Shown here one piece after another: positions 19,699 to 31,965 of a DNA stretch of 64,000 bases (position 1 is its first letter; each line of letters starts with the position of its first letter). The stretch is taken from the NCBI GenBank assembly GCA_021014945.1, contig MU266431.1, positions 1 through 64,000 on the forward strand, written 5' to 3'. The notes under the pieces were generated by a model. That model searched no databases. It was not told the origin of the DNA and saw only the letters and a program-made list of their open reading frames with translations. A program made the position numbers and the translations under genes. The stretch is from Leucogyrophana mollusca (Eukaryota; Basidiomycota; Agaricomycetes; Boletales).

Positions 19699-21705
19699 TC
19701 AAGCAACAACCACGAAAGCACCTGAACCAACGCTGCCTAAGGTAAACCCATCAGCACTTGTCTCCACACTCCCGCTCTCATAAACAGCTCTAGAGGCTAA
19801 GCCTATCAGCCCAATATCTTCCCAAGCTACCTTCGAGCTGGTATAATAGGTGTTCGCAGCAAGCACCAGCGTCTCGGACCCGACCTTCCACGTCGCCACA
19901 TCTACACCACCCACGACGAAGTTGCTACGTACAGCAGCAGGAGCGAAGAGGAATGGCGTGATGTTGGGGAGAGCGAGCGCAAATTCTGATGCGAATGTCT
20001 TGATATCCGCAGGGGTCGGATCGTCCCAGGGAACGACGCCCAACGCGCCTTGGTTGATCCCCATTATGCTCTGGACAACCCATTCTTCTCCTGTAGGCTC
20101 ACGGGGCCAGTATCTAGTTTCATATGGACGAGCGGTGAGTTGACTGATGAGAAGGAGGAGAGATATCGGTACTGACTCGGCACCACCAAACGCTTGCGAG
20201 ACGGTCCACACAGCTTTTGTTCGTTCCCATCCCATCACCTGAAGGCGATTCTTGAAGCTCGAAACACGGTCGCTGATGTCAAAGTACGAGCCGATTCCAC
20301 TGTTGGCAGGTACTGTGCCCTCGAAACCCGTGGGAGTGCTTCCAGGTAATGTTGAGTTGGGAGGAACCGAAAGATTATCCCCCGCAGGGATGCTCAAGCA
20401 GTTATCGCATCCACAATCACCGAAATCGGGCGTGCACGTGGTGTTCCACTCGTTCGACCAAGTGACATTGTTTGAAACCATGTATGCATCCTGCATGACA
20501 ATGTCCGTGCCAGAAGTATAGGATGCCCACTCGTAGTCTTGGCAGTTGAGCACAAGACTGACGGGGTGATATCCGTCCAAGCTATAGATCAAATCGTATG
20601 CAATAGATGTAGCGTTGAGCGGATCCGAAGTCCCATCGGGCTCATCGGCTGTGTACCACACGAGAAGGTTCGGGCGATTCTTGATGGCGTTCACTTGTTC
20701 GGTGACAGCCGTGTAGTTCATGTAGCTGAACCGCATGTCATACATAAGATACAGGCCGACCTCCTGCATCCTGTCTAGGACTTCTTCGAGAGCGGTCATG
20801 TTGTCGAACGTTGGCACGGGGTGAATCTGTGTGCATGAGGTGAGCAAGGGACTTCGGACAGAATGACCGCGCTGCATACGATGGTGAACCTAGACCGGTG
20901 ATCTTAGCGTGCGTACAAGTATTATTGACGAAAAGCCTACCCTTGCTCCTTCAGCTCATTGATCACCGAAAGATTGGTGGCGAGGTAACCATCGAAGCTC
21001 GTGTAAAAGCCAATTGGGAACACAGGGGCGTAGACCCCATCTTCGCCCGTGGCTGGTTTAGCCAGGATCGCACCCGTCCTCAAGTCCATCTTTGTGACGG
21101 AGCTATTGGTTGGGTTAGGTAAGAACGAAAGCGCCGCAGAAGAAGTGAATGTCTGTGGAGGTGCGAAAACGGCAGCGGAAGTCGCAGCAGAGTATGAGGC
21201 AACACATGTAAGATCGTACGCCGCCATCTGAGGCGTGAGCCCTTCCAGACTAAAGGGCAACTCGAACGCGGAAGCGTTAAGTGGCACTGCACCGCTCGCG
21301 AGAGTCCTCCCGTTCCAGCTGACGGTGACATCGAGCTTGCCTGCATTTGCAAGGGGGCCAGGAGCGAGGTTGATAGCCTTAGCGCCTGCGATATTGGAGT
21401 AAACGACAGGCGAATCGATCAATACGCCTGCGGGGGTATACACGTCCTCCGCAAGGTACGGCCGCATCGCTGGTGCACAACGGAAGGCAAGGAGAGGGTC
21501 TTCGGAAGCTGTGGGGAGAGGGAAGTTACCCCCTGGAGGCACAACTGGCTGGGTAGACATGTAGTTCTTATTACACCTGAGAAATGGCACTCCAACTAAG
21601 CGCTACTCTGTGAAGGTGAGTGATCAAGACTACATACCATGTCTGCGCGGACACCCCTGCGAGCGAAGAAGCACCCAGGAGGGCAGCAAGAACAACGCGC
21701 TGCAT
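19699..21705 (-). CDS. Secreted glycoside-hydrolase-like protein, copy 1
   Basis: Predicted secreted enzyme with an N-terminal beta-rich domain and a TIM-barrel-like C-terminal domain. The ATG at 21705 encodes a signal peptide (MQRVVLAALLGASSLAGVSA). After an intron follow CNKNYMSTQPVVPPGGNFPL, many N-glycosylation sequons (NPTNSS, NLSV, PNSTLPG) and the start of the barrel (VFPIGFYTSFDGYL). Next are NRPNLLVWYTADEPDG, a candidate catalytic Glu in a WYTxDEPDG strand, then CGCDNCLSIPAGDN, SSFKNRLQVMGWERTKAVW and INQGALGVVPWDD. The frame ends at 19699. Three to four introns are needed, including one removing about 65 nt near 20110-20175. It is a close relative of the gene at 29086-31101, in opposite orientation. 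The exact GH family and substrate are not recognised; a cell-wall glucan role is a guess. Confidence 0.75.
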
Positions 21706-23305
21706 GGCAGATATGGCACGGAGTCTTGAGTAGAAGGGAAAGACAGTGCAATCCCCTCGCCGTCCTGCGTGCCAATGATAAAGACCCGTAACTGCTTCTG
21801 CCGACCTGGTCCTGTGATCATGGTGGAAAAGTAGATATGTCAGATATAGCTCATGGAAGGTAATTGCTGGGAAACGAAAGGCGAGTTGATTCCTCGAGGC
21901 CGATGGAACCTAGTACACACACCAAGGCACTCTATAAATGGATCGTGGCAGAGTCATCGAATGCTGGATGAATTATCCAACCCGAGTCGCCGGCTCAACC
22001 CCATGAGTTCCCCGGAGGCGCACGAACAGCGATTATAGCCTCTACTTCCGTTCTCGCAGAGGCTCTAGAGAGTGAAAAAACGCGTTGGGGTCATGCACCT
22101 TGTGTTTTCTAACGCCGGTTTTGTCGTCGTACGAAAGCTAGACTAGGTATGAAGCGACGATAAATTTGCCAAACCACAAGTGTAGCGCATACGTATATAA
22201 CGGTGGCGGTTGCGAGCGGTATCTGTTGAGTCCCAGCATCATTGGAACACCGGAACGGCTAGTGCTCAAGGAATAAGACCAACGTGATGCCCAAGGCCAC
22301 GTAACCACGATAACCGAACAACTGTACTGGAGCGCACCAGAAGTTCTTCCGCGTTCGCTCAGATCGGCCATGATAAGCAGTTGTGCCATGATGTGATGAC
22401 TTTGGTTATTTCACGTAGTGGGTCGACCGCATGGAGTCTGACTCGGGCGTCCTGCCGGTCAGGCTTTCTGGTCCTTAGCATGTGGACCTTGACCTTGTAG
22501 TTAGTATTTATCTTGTAGTTCCACAGTATAGTACAGTAGTGATGACTTTCCGCAGGATCTGAGGACATTCCCAGAGGCAGATTTTGCTGCAGACCCATCA
22601 AGCCTAGCGCGCCGAATTGCCGATATTGCGCATCAAAAAGTTCCGTGAGAAGAGGCGTTTTCAGACTGAAATCTGGAGAGGGACGTCGACCCCCCCCCCT
22701 TCCAGATAAAAAAAAACCATCTCCAGAACGCATTTCGGGCTCCCCGTCTGGACGGTTTGACGTGTATCCGTGCGTCTTCGCCTTTTCCGGTGAAATTCGG
22801 CCGTGATTCGTCGCCAGAGGGCGGGTGACTTTTTGTGAACCAAATAGTTTTGCTGAATTCTACATCCTATTCTTCAGACCGAGGGGAAAGTCCGCCGAGA
22901 AAGTTTGAGGACAAGTCTGCAATCTCAGACTCTACGGAAAGTCAGCCAGTCTCACTTTCCCCCCCAACCGAGAGTTTACGCCAGTTCTCTTTGGATTCGA
23001 GTAAGATCTTTTCGTGTGACTAGTACTAAGTTCGACGAATCGTCATGCATGATCTGCCTACAACAGTGTGTAATTGCAAGCGATACAGAACGTCACATCG
23101 TTGGTTAGTTGGTTCGAATGTCTATGGGAGACATGTACAGATGAGGTATGATGGAACAAGAATGGCTATGCATGGCGCGACCGAGCATAAACAGGTCGCC
23201 AACCAGCTTCAAACTGAAGTTGAATCGTACGTACTTCCTTTAGCTGATAAGGTTATCCGAATTCACTGCAATCACTCTCACTACTCGATCTTCGATCACT
23301 ACAAA
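21706..23305. other. 1.6 kb divergent intergenic region with poly-C and poly-A tracts
   Basis: Separates the divergent glycoside-hydrolase-like gene and the first acireductone dioxygenase. Poly-C (about 22690-22700), poly-A (about 22709-22717) and a second poly-C (about 22960) mark a low-complexity island near 22.6-23.0 kb. Open frames here are short and have no recognisable product. Confidence 0.5.
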
Positions 23306-24025
23306 ATGCGTGCATACTACTTCGACAACCTCCCGGGTGATCAGCGTCTCCTCCACGACTCCGGCAACCATGTCGAGGACAAAGTTCTACACTCCCTTGG
23401 CGTCCGATACTGGCACATCCCCATCGACGCCGAAGGTCAGTATGAAAAATCCGTAGATGCCGTTGCGGAGGAAAGAGGGTACAAGAACCGGGACGTCATC
23501 ACAATCACGAAGGAGGGACTCGGTGATCTATACGAATCGAAACTAAAGAGCTTTTATGAAGAGTGAGCCCAGCTTCTGTGCGAACGCAGTCCTGGTCGCC
23601 TGGTTCTCACTGTTCACGCAGACATATGCACGAAGACGAAGAGATCAGATACATACTCGACGGCAGTGGCTTCTTCGACGTTCGTGGTGAGTACCGTTGA
23701 GATCTAATCAGAACAGGCTCATAGTGACACAAAACCGCAGAACATCCCACCGACTCCTGGATCCGTTGCCATCTAGGCGCCGGTGACCTCATGGTCCTGC
23801 CCGCTGGAATCTATCACCGGTTCACCCTCGACGAAAAGAATGTTATAAAGGCCATGAGGTTGTTCAAGGTGTGTACTTTACTCAGACTGAATCTGTATGG
23901 TCGTCGTTCTCACCCCAATGAATTTTCGAAAGGACGAACCCAAGTGGATTCCATACAATCGGGGAGCTGAGACAGACGTGAATCCATACCGGGCTGAGTA
24001 TCTTCAGACCATTGCAGTCAAGTAA
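23306..24025 (+). CDS. ADI1: Acireductone dioxygenase, copy 1
   Basis: Metal-dependent cupin enzyme of the methionine salvage pathway. It converts the acireductone from 5'-methylthioadenosine recycling into the keto acid precursor of methionine (Fe form) or an off-pathway product with CO (Ni form). The ATG at 23306 ([20 protein letters not shown]) is preferred because it aligns with copy 2; the frame is open further upstream. Four exons are split at about 23564-23621, 23681-23739 and 23870-23932. Metal ligands are the His-x-His-x3-Glu set in [12 protein letters not shown] and the later His in [10 protein letters not shown]. The C-terminus is AVK before the TAA at 24025. Full length and apparently functional. 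A second copy lies 3.5 kb downstream on the same strand with the same intron positions. Confidence 0.92.
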
Positions 24026-24343
24026 GAAGGGAAATGCCACCGTCGTTATGTACGAAGTGTATCACTAGTGTAACTTGGCAGCAGGTATGTTTGTAAGCGG
24101 AACTGTACTTGATTGATAGAATAGATAGTGTGCTCATGTTGGTCTGACTCAGTTCACCGAGAGATAGCCACTCCACCAGCTTTATCACTGCAATACAATC
24201 ACAAAGGACTAGAAGTAAAGGGCATAACCCAATATCCCAGTACGTATGCACAATTACAACCAAGATATACGCTACTTGTGTAGGGAATACATACCTCCAA
24301 TATAATTTAGATGTCCTTCAATCAAAATCCTTAGAAGCGTACT

Positions 24344-26581
24344 TCAGGAAGCTACTGTAGCGCCCTTTGTATCCAAGGCCGCCAAGGTTTTACTCCATTC
24401 AATTACTTTTGAATGAGCCAAAACCTATCACCATCGAAATCAGCGCAAGAGCCAACACAAGAAATCGGGGACCCACCTTCTTCGGATCAAATCTTAAAAC
24501 CTGCAACCCTTCCAGAGTAGCTGCCCTCGACAGCGCGACATAACTTTGTCCTGTGGATTTACAATACGCTCAACTCCTCCACGGGCCAATCGCGTTGAAG
24601 GACTTACCCTTCTCAAACACCTTTCCGAGGTCAACCTTGACGCGCTGGATGGTCTGTCCTTGGCTTTTGTGTATCGACATCGCCCACGCCAGTACAAGTG
24701 GGACCTGTGAGATGAACAGTTAGCTCCGGCCAAACGATGCCCTCAGGGGCAACAACATGCGTACCTGCATCCTCCTCGCAAGAACCTTTCCTTCCGAGTC
24801 CTCTACCCTGAATTCCTCCCTCATCACCAAAACAGCCTCTTTCCCGCCTTCCGCGGTGGGGAATTCGACCACAGGAAACCTCTCCTCTTGTGCTGCTACC
24901 TTTGACTTTCCTTTGGCGTCCGCATCCACATCCGCCTCCACGTTCTCTTTATCTGCTCCGCAATCCTTAACAGTAATCAGTCCCCCTTCAGTATCGATGG
25001 AGACATTTCGTATGACCCCCGTCGCCTTCGTGCTTCGTGTCCCTCCGGCCATTGCACACTTCACCTCTCTATAGGTATGAAATCCCACCACGCTCCCGAC
25101 ACAACCGTTCACGAGTATCTCGTCAATATTTTTTACTAGCATGACCTGCGCGCCTTTCTTTAGCTCTAGCTTCTTCTCAGCGAGAACGCCTGATAGAAGG
25201 CCTTCCCGCTTGTTCGGGACCGCAGGCTTATGTATTGACGACGACGGGGCGGGAGACGACACAGGTTTCGATAACCCAGGAAAAGTGTCGTTCGAGTGGA
25301 AGGTGTGAAGTGTGTGTGGTAAAGCCCGAAGTCGTGCTGAATTTGCGCTCGAAACTTCATGTCTAAGTGGAAATAGCTCCGTCGGAAGGACATTGGGCAT
25401 GGAAGGTGGAGGCCGTGGCAGTGGTCGCGAGAGAGACTTGAATGTCGATAGCGCTGCCGGCGATATTGTTCCCTGACGCGTTTCGTTGAGAATATTGACG
25501 AAATCTAGGGACATTGTTAGTATAAGTCTGATAACGAGTGAAGGGACATACGATCGTCTTTTTGTCTAAACACTTGGGTGAGGTTCACAGTATCCTCAAT
25601 GCATGCCTTCCAGGCTTCGCTCTCGAAGGCGAAGAAGGGCTCGCCTTTGCAGACAGGGGGCAGCTGGAAGAAATCCCCCGTTACGACAAGCTAAAAATAT
25701 CTGTCAGCAAGATATATCCCCGAAGTCGGAAAAGGTGCTTTGCCTGGATGCCACCGAACGGCTTGTCGGTTTTCTTGCGCAGGCGATTAGCAAGAGCTGC
25801 AAGAGTGTCGAAGAGCTGGCCGTCGACCATCGACACTGAAAGAGCGGTTCAACCTCCTGAGCAAGAAATTCCACTGAGTCTTACCTTCGTCGATGACAAG
25901 TACTTGGGTCTTCTTCCAACGCTGTAGCGCTGGTTTGCATACCTTGATACAGCTGATCTGCGCGTCGATGTTGTGGTTACCAGGGGTAACTGCACCCCAC
26001 GAGTGGATGGTCATGCCTGAGGGAACATGCGTCAGCCATGTACTAGGGTATCCGAGAACTATATAGAAAATGGCGGAATCGTATACTTCAGCAGAGGTGC
26101 CAAAGCGGAATCCGCGGAAAGAGCTCGGGACCGGAACTAGAACCGAGGTGGCTTGAAGATACGAACCTCCAATATTGGACGCGGCCATGCCAGTGCTAGC
26201 CGTTACAGAGACGACATCTGGCTTGTTTGCATGTTTCTTGCGGAGCGCGGAAATAATCGCACGCAAGAGTAGGGACTTGCCGGTTCCTAGAGCGAAACGC
26301 GTCGTAACACACACGACTCTAGTGCAATGGACATTACCTGCAGATCCGGTAAAGAATACACTCTTCCCCTCGTCCATCACCATGCGCAGGACCTTGTTCT
26401 GTTCGTCGCTTAATTTCGCGACGAACATCTTTTTTTCAGCGCCACATGTTGTGCTGAGCGAGACGCGCGGTGTAAAGAAGGAGTCAAGCTTCGGCTGCTT
26501 CGATGCCTTGAGAGCGTCCAGGTCGTCGCCTGATTTGCGTTTCTTTGAGGGCGCCTTTGGCGGCGGCGACTTGGTGGTCAT
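24344..26581 (-). CDS. PIF1: PIF1-family 5'-3' DNA helicase
   Basis: SF1B helicase acting on mitochondrial and nuclear DNA, telomerase and G-quadruplexes. The ATG at 26581 opens a basic Pro/Lys N-terminus that contains QPKLDSFF, a candidate PCNA-interacting box (residues 29-36). Helicase motifs follow: [19 protein letters not shown] joined across an intron to TGKS (Walker A), [34 protein letters not shown], a Lys/Glu-rich insertion near 24900-25000, [22 protein letters not shown] and [21 protein letters not shown]. The last exon gives [12 protein letters not shown] and ends at 24344. Many short introns. It lies between the two ADI1 copies, 318 bp from copy 1 with nothing visible between. The layout is that of a cellular PIF1; no Rep domain is attached, so it is not called a Helitron. 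Confidence 0.88.
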
Positions 26582-27527
26582 GGAAAGGCTTACGGCAAAT
26601 TCCTCCCCGAACAAGAAAATCAACCAGCACGACAACAACACCAAATAACACGGTGGTCATTTGGATTGACTTTGTATCCACATCGCACGATATCCCGGTC
26701 ATCCTGGACCTGCTCACAACAGCGCAAAGCGACGGCTGATGAACCGAGGTTCTCGACATCATACGCTTGGTCTGGGCTTTATGGAATTCTCTCTCCCGGC
26801 GGGCACCCGTGTCTTTTGCAGAGAATGGCGCCTTCTTGTCAGTCTGATTTCTTGAAAGGCCCACCTTTTTATCACCGGTTTGTCTCGACATACTTGCGTC
26901 CTTGATGTAGGTTCTGTATGTATATTTGGACCGCGGCCCCGTGGGGAAGTGTAAACTTTTGCTGGAGAGCTTTCTAGCGACCTTGGTTGGCGTGGGGTGC
27001 TCATCACAAGACCTCAAGAAGCTGGGTCGAGTGACGTTCACGGTGGGTTCTTACACCGACTAGCCAACGCTTCTACGAAATGGAATATGTGGCAAGGTCC
27101 CTTAGGTTTGTCCAGCTAGACCACCACACTGGACGACCTTCTGTTGGCATATCTTTTGCTGCAGGCCGCAAACACAAAGGGCAATGGTCCTCTCCAAGAT
27201 GTGTCTTGCCTTGTGGTTGCTGAGAGGATACTGATGACAAACGTCCCCAGAATACCTCCAGTGATGCTTTTAGAGTGTCTTCAACCAATCTCGGGAGGCT
27301 TCCTCTCGTCCAATGACCATCATTGCGGCCTCCGGGTAGCGCACGAGCTCTTTCCGGCTCCTCCGCTCCAGCAAAAGGGGTGTTCATAAAAATAGTAAGA
27401 TACCGAGCCACTTATTCTGGTCCAGGGCTCGGTGGCGCGTCATCAGCATATAAGGAGCTTATGATCGTCCAAAACCTATTACCCCATCCCCAACCAAAAC
27501 CTCGCTTCATCCTCCCAGGTTATCAGT
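26582..27527. other. Divergent intergenic region, no supported gene
   Basis: Lies between divergent PIF1 and the second ADI1. An open minus-strand frame (26484-27041) overlaps the PIF1 start and has no motif. It could be 5' leader sequence but is not called as coding. Confidence 0.45.
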
Positions 27528-28239
27528 ATGCGCGCCTACTACTTTGATGATTTGCCTGGCGACCAGCGTCTTCCCCATGACTCTGGAAAGTCTGTATCGG
27601 ACGAGACTCTCGAGGCCATTGGGGTCTTACACTGGCATATTCCCGTGGATGAAGCTGGTGGATTCAAAGCGGTAGACGCCGTCGCAACACAGCGGAACTA
27701 TAAAAACAGGGATGTCATTGTCATCACCAAGGAATCTCTCGGCGATGAATACGAAACCAAGATCAAGAACTTCTACAAAGAGTGCGTAACTTGTTTTGCT
27801 ACTTGGACCTCAGATTAAACCGAAAACCTTTCCAGGCACATGCATGAAGACGAGGAAATCAGGTACATCCTCGAAGGCAGCGGGTTTTTCGACGTTCGTG
27901 GTGAGTAGTCATCCATCATACTAGCGTCCGTCCGCACCTCATCCCCACTACGGCAGAGCACGCAACCGAATCATGGATTCGATGCCACATGAGTGCTGGA
28001 GACCTCATGGTGCTTCCAGCTGGCATCTACCACCGTTTCACCCTCGACGAGAAGAACCGGGTGAGGACCATGCGCTTGTTCAAGGTGAGTATTGTCTGGA
28101 TTTTTGTCGACGGATGATTACTCACTGTTATGTCATACAACCGCAGGATGAGCCCAAGTGGATCGCCTATAACCGAGGAATCGAGACCGATACAAGCCCA
28201 TACAGACTCGACTACCTCAAGAGCATCGAAGTCCATTAA
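27528..28239 (+). CDS. ADI1: Acireductone dioxygenase, copy 2
   Basis: Second methionine-salvage acireductone dioxygenase. Four exons give 179 residues. The start [20 protein letters not shown] follows a leader without an earlier in-frame ATG. The metal site is H86-M-H88-E-D-E-E92 and H132 ([10 protein letters not shown]), so all four ligands are present. Introns are at about 27782-27836, 27902-27957 and 28085-28146, matching copy 1. Divergence from copy 1 is highest in the loop after the HWHIPVDE segment. Keeping two copies could reflect dose, different metal use or different expression; the sequence cannot decide. Confidence 0.93.
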
Positions 28240-29085
28240 ATAACCGGAGATTCTTCTTAACCAACACCCAGCCCTATGTACATTATGCCGCGCAGTGTTT
28301 GAGGCCAAACATCATGATCAGCTACATAACCGCACTGCAACGGAGAGCTCTGCCCGTTTTCTTTCTCCTTGTTTCTTCCCCAGGCAAGACTTTGAAAGCA
28401 AGGTCATCCACATGACCAGCTAAGAGGGTCATTCAATCTCTTCAAGTTCTCGTGGTGAGCAGTACTCCCCGGACGGCGAAACATATATAGTGAACCAACA
28501 ACAAGCTATCTACCCTATGGCTCAACACGCGATTTCCAGGATCCGGACGTTCAGCGGAACCCATGGACCCGTGGTCTCGAAAGCATTTACCGCGTGGGCG
28601 GAATCACCCAACGTGCTCTGCGCCTGTCGTTAAAGAGACTTAGTCGGACTATGATGCACTGACGCGACGTCTTCATGATTGAGACCGAAATGACCGCAAT
28701 TGGAGTGGAGATTATCGTGAGAGCAATCACACACAATTGTAACACACGGGTTTGCTCCCCCGGGCTCCAACCGATCTTGAACTTGGGTATGCATCCTCAG
28801 GCCTCAGGCCTTATCTTACACTCGGCATGAGTTGCCTCTGTATCTGCCCGCACTGGTCGGGCTACTATTCTTAAATTTGCCGACGCGGGAAAGATAAAGG
28901 ACTCGCATCGTAGGGAGCCAATTGCGGCTTGCGCATGGTCCACCTTTTTGACACCCTAAGTTCATCACATGGTAGGAAGGAGCTTCGAGGAGTTTTTATT
29001 AACAGATGTCAGAGGCGAAAGGCTTAAAGCTACTTAACAGCGCTACGAGCTTGTCCTTTCCCCGAAGCTCTTCGCCCCCACCGTC
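28240..29085. other. Intergenic, no gene seen
   Basis: Spacer between the second ADI1 and the second glycoside-hydrolase-like gene, whose promoter must lie at its right end. No repeat or coding frame is supported. Confidence 0.5.
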
Positions 29086-31101
29086 ATGCAGCGCCTCGCA
29101 TCCGCTGTCTTCATCGGTGCCCAGTTGCTCACGATAGCATCTGCGCAGACATGGTACGCCCTTGCACTTCTGCACGTCGCAAACTTGCGCTAAGTCCAGC
29201 CCTCGTGCCCAGGTGCAATAAAAACTACATGTCTACCCAGCCTGTGGTACCCCCAGGCGGCAACTTTCCGCTTCCCGTATCTTCCAAAGATCCCCTTCTC
29301 GCGTTCCGCTGTGCGCCAGCAATACGGCCTTATCTCGCAGAGGATATCTCATCCCCATCAGCCGTCTTAATCGACTCACCAGTCGTTTATACCAAAATCG
29401 CAGGCGCTGAGCCCATAAACCTTGCCAATGGACCCCTAGCGAATGCGGGCAAACTGAATGTTACCATCAGCTTGAACGGAATGACCCTCGCGAATGGTCC
29501 CGTTCCACTCAATGCCTCCGCTTATGAGCTGCCATTCAGTCTCAAGGGGATCACGCCCCAAATGGCAGCGTACAATCTCACTTGTGTCGCTTCATACTTG
29601 GCAACGACTTCCGCTGCCGGAACATCCCCACCACAGACATTTACTTCTTCTGCAGCGCTATCGGTTCTGCCGAATCCGACCAATAGCTCTGTCACGAAGA
29701 TGGATCTGAGGACAGGTGCGATCCTGGCTAAGCCTGCGACAGGTAAAGGCGGCGACTATGCCCCTGTGTTCCCCATTGGCTTCTACACGACTTTTGACGG
29801 ATATCTGACGACCAACCTTTCGGTGATCAACGAGTTAAAAGCGCAAGGGTGAGTTGTAGGTTTTACTTGTCTTGTTAGATGCTAAAGTACCCGCTGTAGA
29901 TTTACCATAGTATGTTCCCAAGGAGATATTATAAAACGGTTGCATTACTGATGGCGTCTACCTGTAGATTCATATCGTGCCACCTACCCCGACATACGAC
30001 AACTTGACTGCGCTTGATGAGGTTCTGGACAGGATGCAGGAAGTCGGCATGTACCTCATGTACGACATGAGATACACCTATATGAATTCGACCTCGGTCA
30101 CAGAGCAGGTAAAATATGTCCAGAACCGCCCCAACCTCCTGCTCTGGTACACCGGTGACGAGCCCGACGGGACTTCTGATCCGCTCAATGCCACGACCAT
30201 CGCCTATGACTTAATTTACAGTCTTGACGGATACCATCCTGTTAGCCTCGTATTGAATTGCCAAGATTACGAGTGGGCATCATACACGGCTGGCACGGAC
30301 ATCGTTATGCAGGACGCGTACATGATTTCCAACAATGTCACTTGGTCAAACGAGTGGAACACCGCGTGCACGCCCGACTTCGGCGATTGTGGATGCGACA
30401 ATTGCTTGAGCATCCCTGCCGGGGACAACTCTGCAGTCCCTCCCAATTCAACTTTGCCTGGGAGCACTCTTACGGGCTTCGATGGCACTGTGCCAGCGAA
30501 CAGCGGGGTGGGCTCGTACTTCGATATCAGTAATCGTGTCTCGAGCTTCAAGAACCGACTCGAGGTAATGGGATGGGAGCGGACTAAAGCAGTGTGGACT
30601 GTACCACAAGCTTTCGGTGGCGAAGAGTTAGTCGTTTGAATTATTTTTGTGCTCGATCGACTTACTCAGTCGATATACACCATTAGGTACTGGTTGCGAG
30701 CGCCCACAGGCCCGGAATGGGTCGTGCAGAGCATCATGGGAATAAACCAGGGTGCTTTGGGCGTCGTTCCTTGGGTTGACCCCAACCCGACAGACATTAA
30801 GGAAGCTGCGTCTGCATTTGCGTACGCTCTGCCTAAGATCACGCCGTTCCTATTCAGCCCCGCCGCGACTCGGAGCAACTTCGTTGTCGGCAGTGTGGAC
30901 GTGGCGACTTGGGCGATGGGCCGAAGGACGCTGGTGCTTGCCACAAACACTGACTACGTCTCTGCGAACGTCGCTTGGACGGATATTGGGATGAAGGGTA
31001 TGGCATCCGTGACTGTGTTTGAGAGTGGGGCTGTGAAGGCGAGCGTAGATGAGTTTACATTGGGGAGTGTGGCCTCGGGAGCGTTTGTGCTCAGCGCCTG
31101 A
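29086..31101 (+). CDS. Secreted glycoside-hydrolase-like protein, copy 2
   Basis: Paralogue of the gene at 19699-21705, pointing the other way. The ATG at 29086 gives a signal peptide (MQRLASAVFIGAQLLTIASA). An intron to about 29212 leads to CNKNYMSTQPVVPPGGNFPL, identical to copy 1. The central part keeps VFPIGFYTTFDGYL, NRPNLLLWYTGDEPDG, MQDAYMISNNVTWSNEW, the CGCDNCLSIPAGDN cysteine cluster and RTKAVWTVPQAFGGEE. After an intron near 30625-30686 it continues with RAPTGPEWVVQSIMGINQG to the TGA at 31101. The N-terminal domain and glycosylation sites are conserved. The candidate catalytic Glu in DEPDG is present in both copies. Family and substrate are not recognised. Confidence 0.76.
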
Positions 31102-31965
31102 CAGACTACTAGAGGTGGCGTCATTACTTGCACACCCTGGCTCTAGTTTTGATCCTGTTATCTATGAGTTGTACAACCCGCAAGTGATGGCTGGTCGTCC
31201 CTCAGATCTCAGACTGTGACTATGTCACGTAATATCCGGGCGATTGTTTGTATTTATTGAATTCAGAGGCTATCGGTCTTAGCAGTGAGTCAGCACGTTC
31301 AGTCACGGTGTTCACTGTTAGTTCTGGCCCATTTCGCACGCGTCTGTTTGCGTATCTGTGATGCCTTGATTCAAGGCTTCATCGTTGTGATCCGGATGTC
31401 TCTTCTGCTATTGGCTGCCACCTTGCATGGGCGAACCCTGAACCGGGTCTTGCCCTGGTCTATGGTAGGGGTTCATCTATTTCGGTGGCCGAAATGAGGC
31501 GCGAAAACCATGTTAAAGGCGTGTGCTTATGTTAAAAACATCAGCTGGCAATGGATACGGGGCCGCCAACCCATATCCTGTCGGGGCTGTGGCCCATGGG
31601 CAAAAAAAGGGCTTCCACCACGCACACTGCGCATGTCTGTACGACATGACGCGGATTAGTGTTTCTAAGCCCTATCGTAAGTTCCATCTTCGACAGGTTG
31701 AAGGCAAAATTAACCCGTTCAGAGCGCTGTTGTGTCACGTCCTGCAAGGTCATGACCCCAATGGTCTTGCTTCCCTGGGCTTATCTGGTGGGTCGCATCA
31801 AATCTGGCTATATGCCTGCGGAGAATCCCCATTACTGCAAGCCCCATGTCAAAATTTGCACATGTGGTATAATCGTGCGTACTGCACCTACTTTACCACC
31901 TGCTTGGCTGCATTATAAAAGTGGGAGACTGCGAGCGCATCCCCAGGTCTGTTCGCCACTGTACT
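31102..31965. other. Intergenic, no gene seen
   Basis: Several open frames overlap each other here, but none has a recognisable motif or consistent splicing. It probably holds the 3' end of one gene and the promoter of the next. Confidence 0.5.

Noticed and set aside
22680..23020. Possible small MITE around the poly-C/poly-A island
   Set aside because: No convincing terminal inverted repeats or target duplication could be found by eye.
24344..26581. PIF1 helicase as a Helitron remnant
   Set aside because: No Rep domain, no HUH motif and no Helitron-like ends are seen. The gene has a full set of cellular PIF1 motifs and many introns.
26484..27041. 185-codon frame upstream of PIF1 as an extra N-terminal exon
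   Set aside because: Different frame from PIF1, no splice solution worked out, no recognisable motif.
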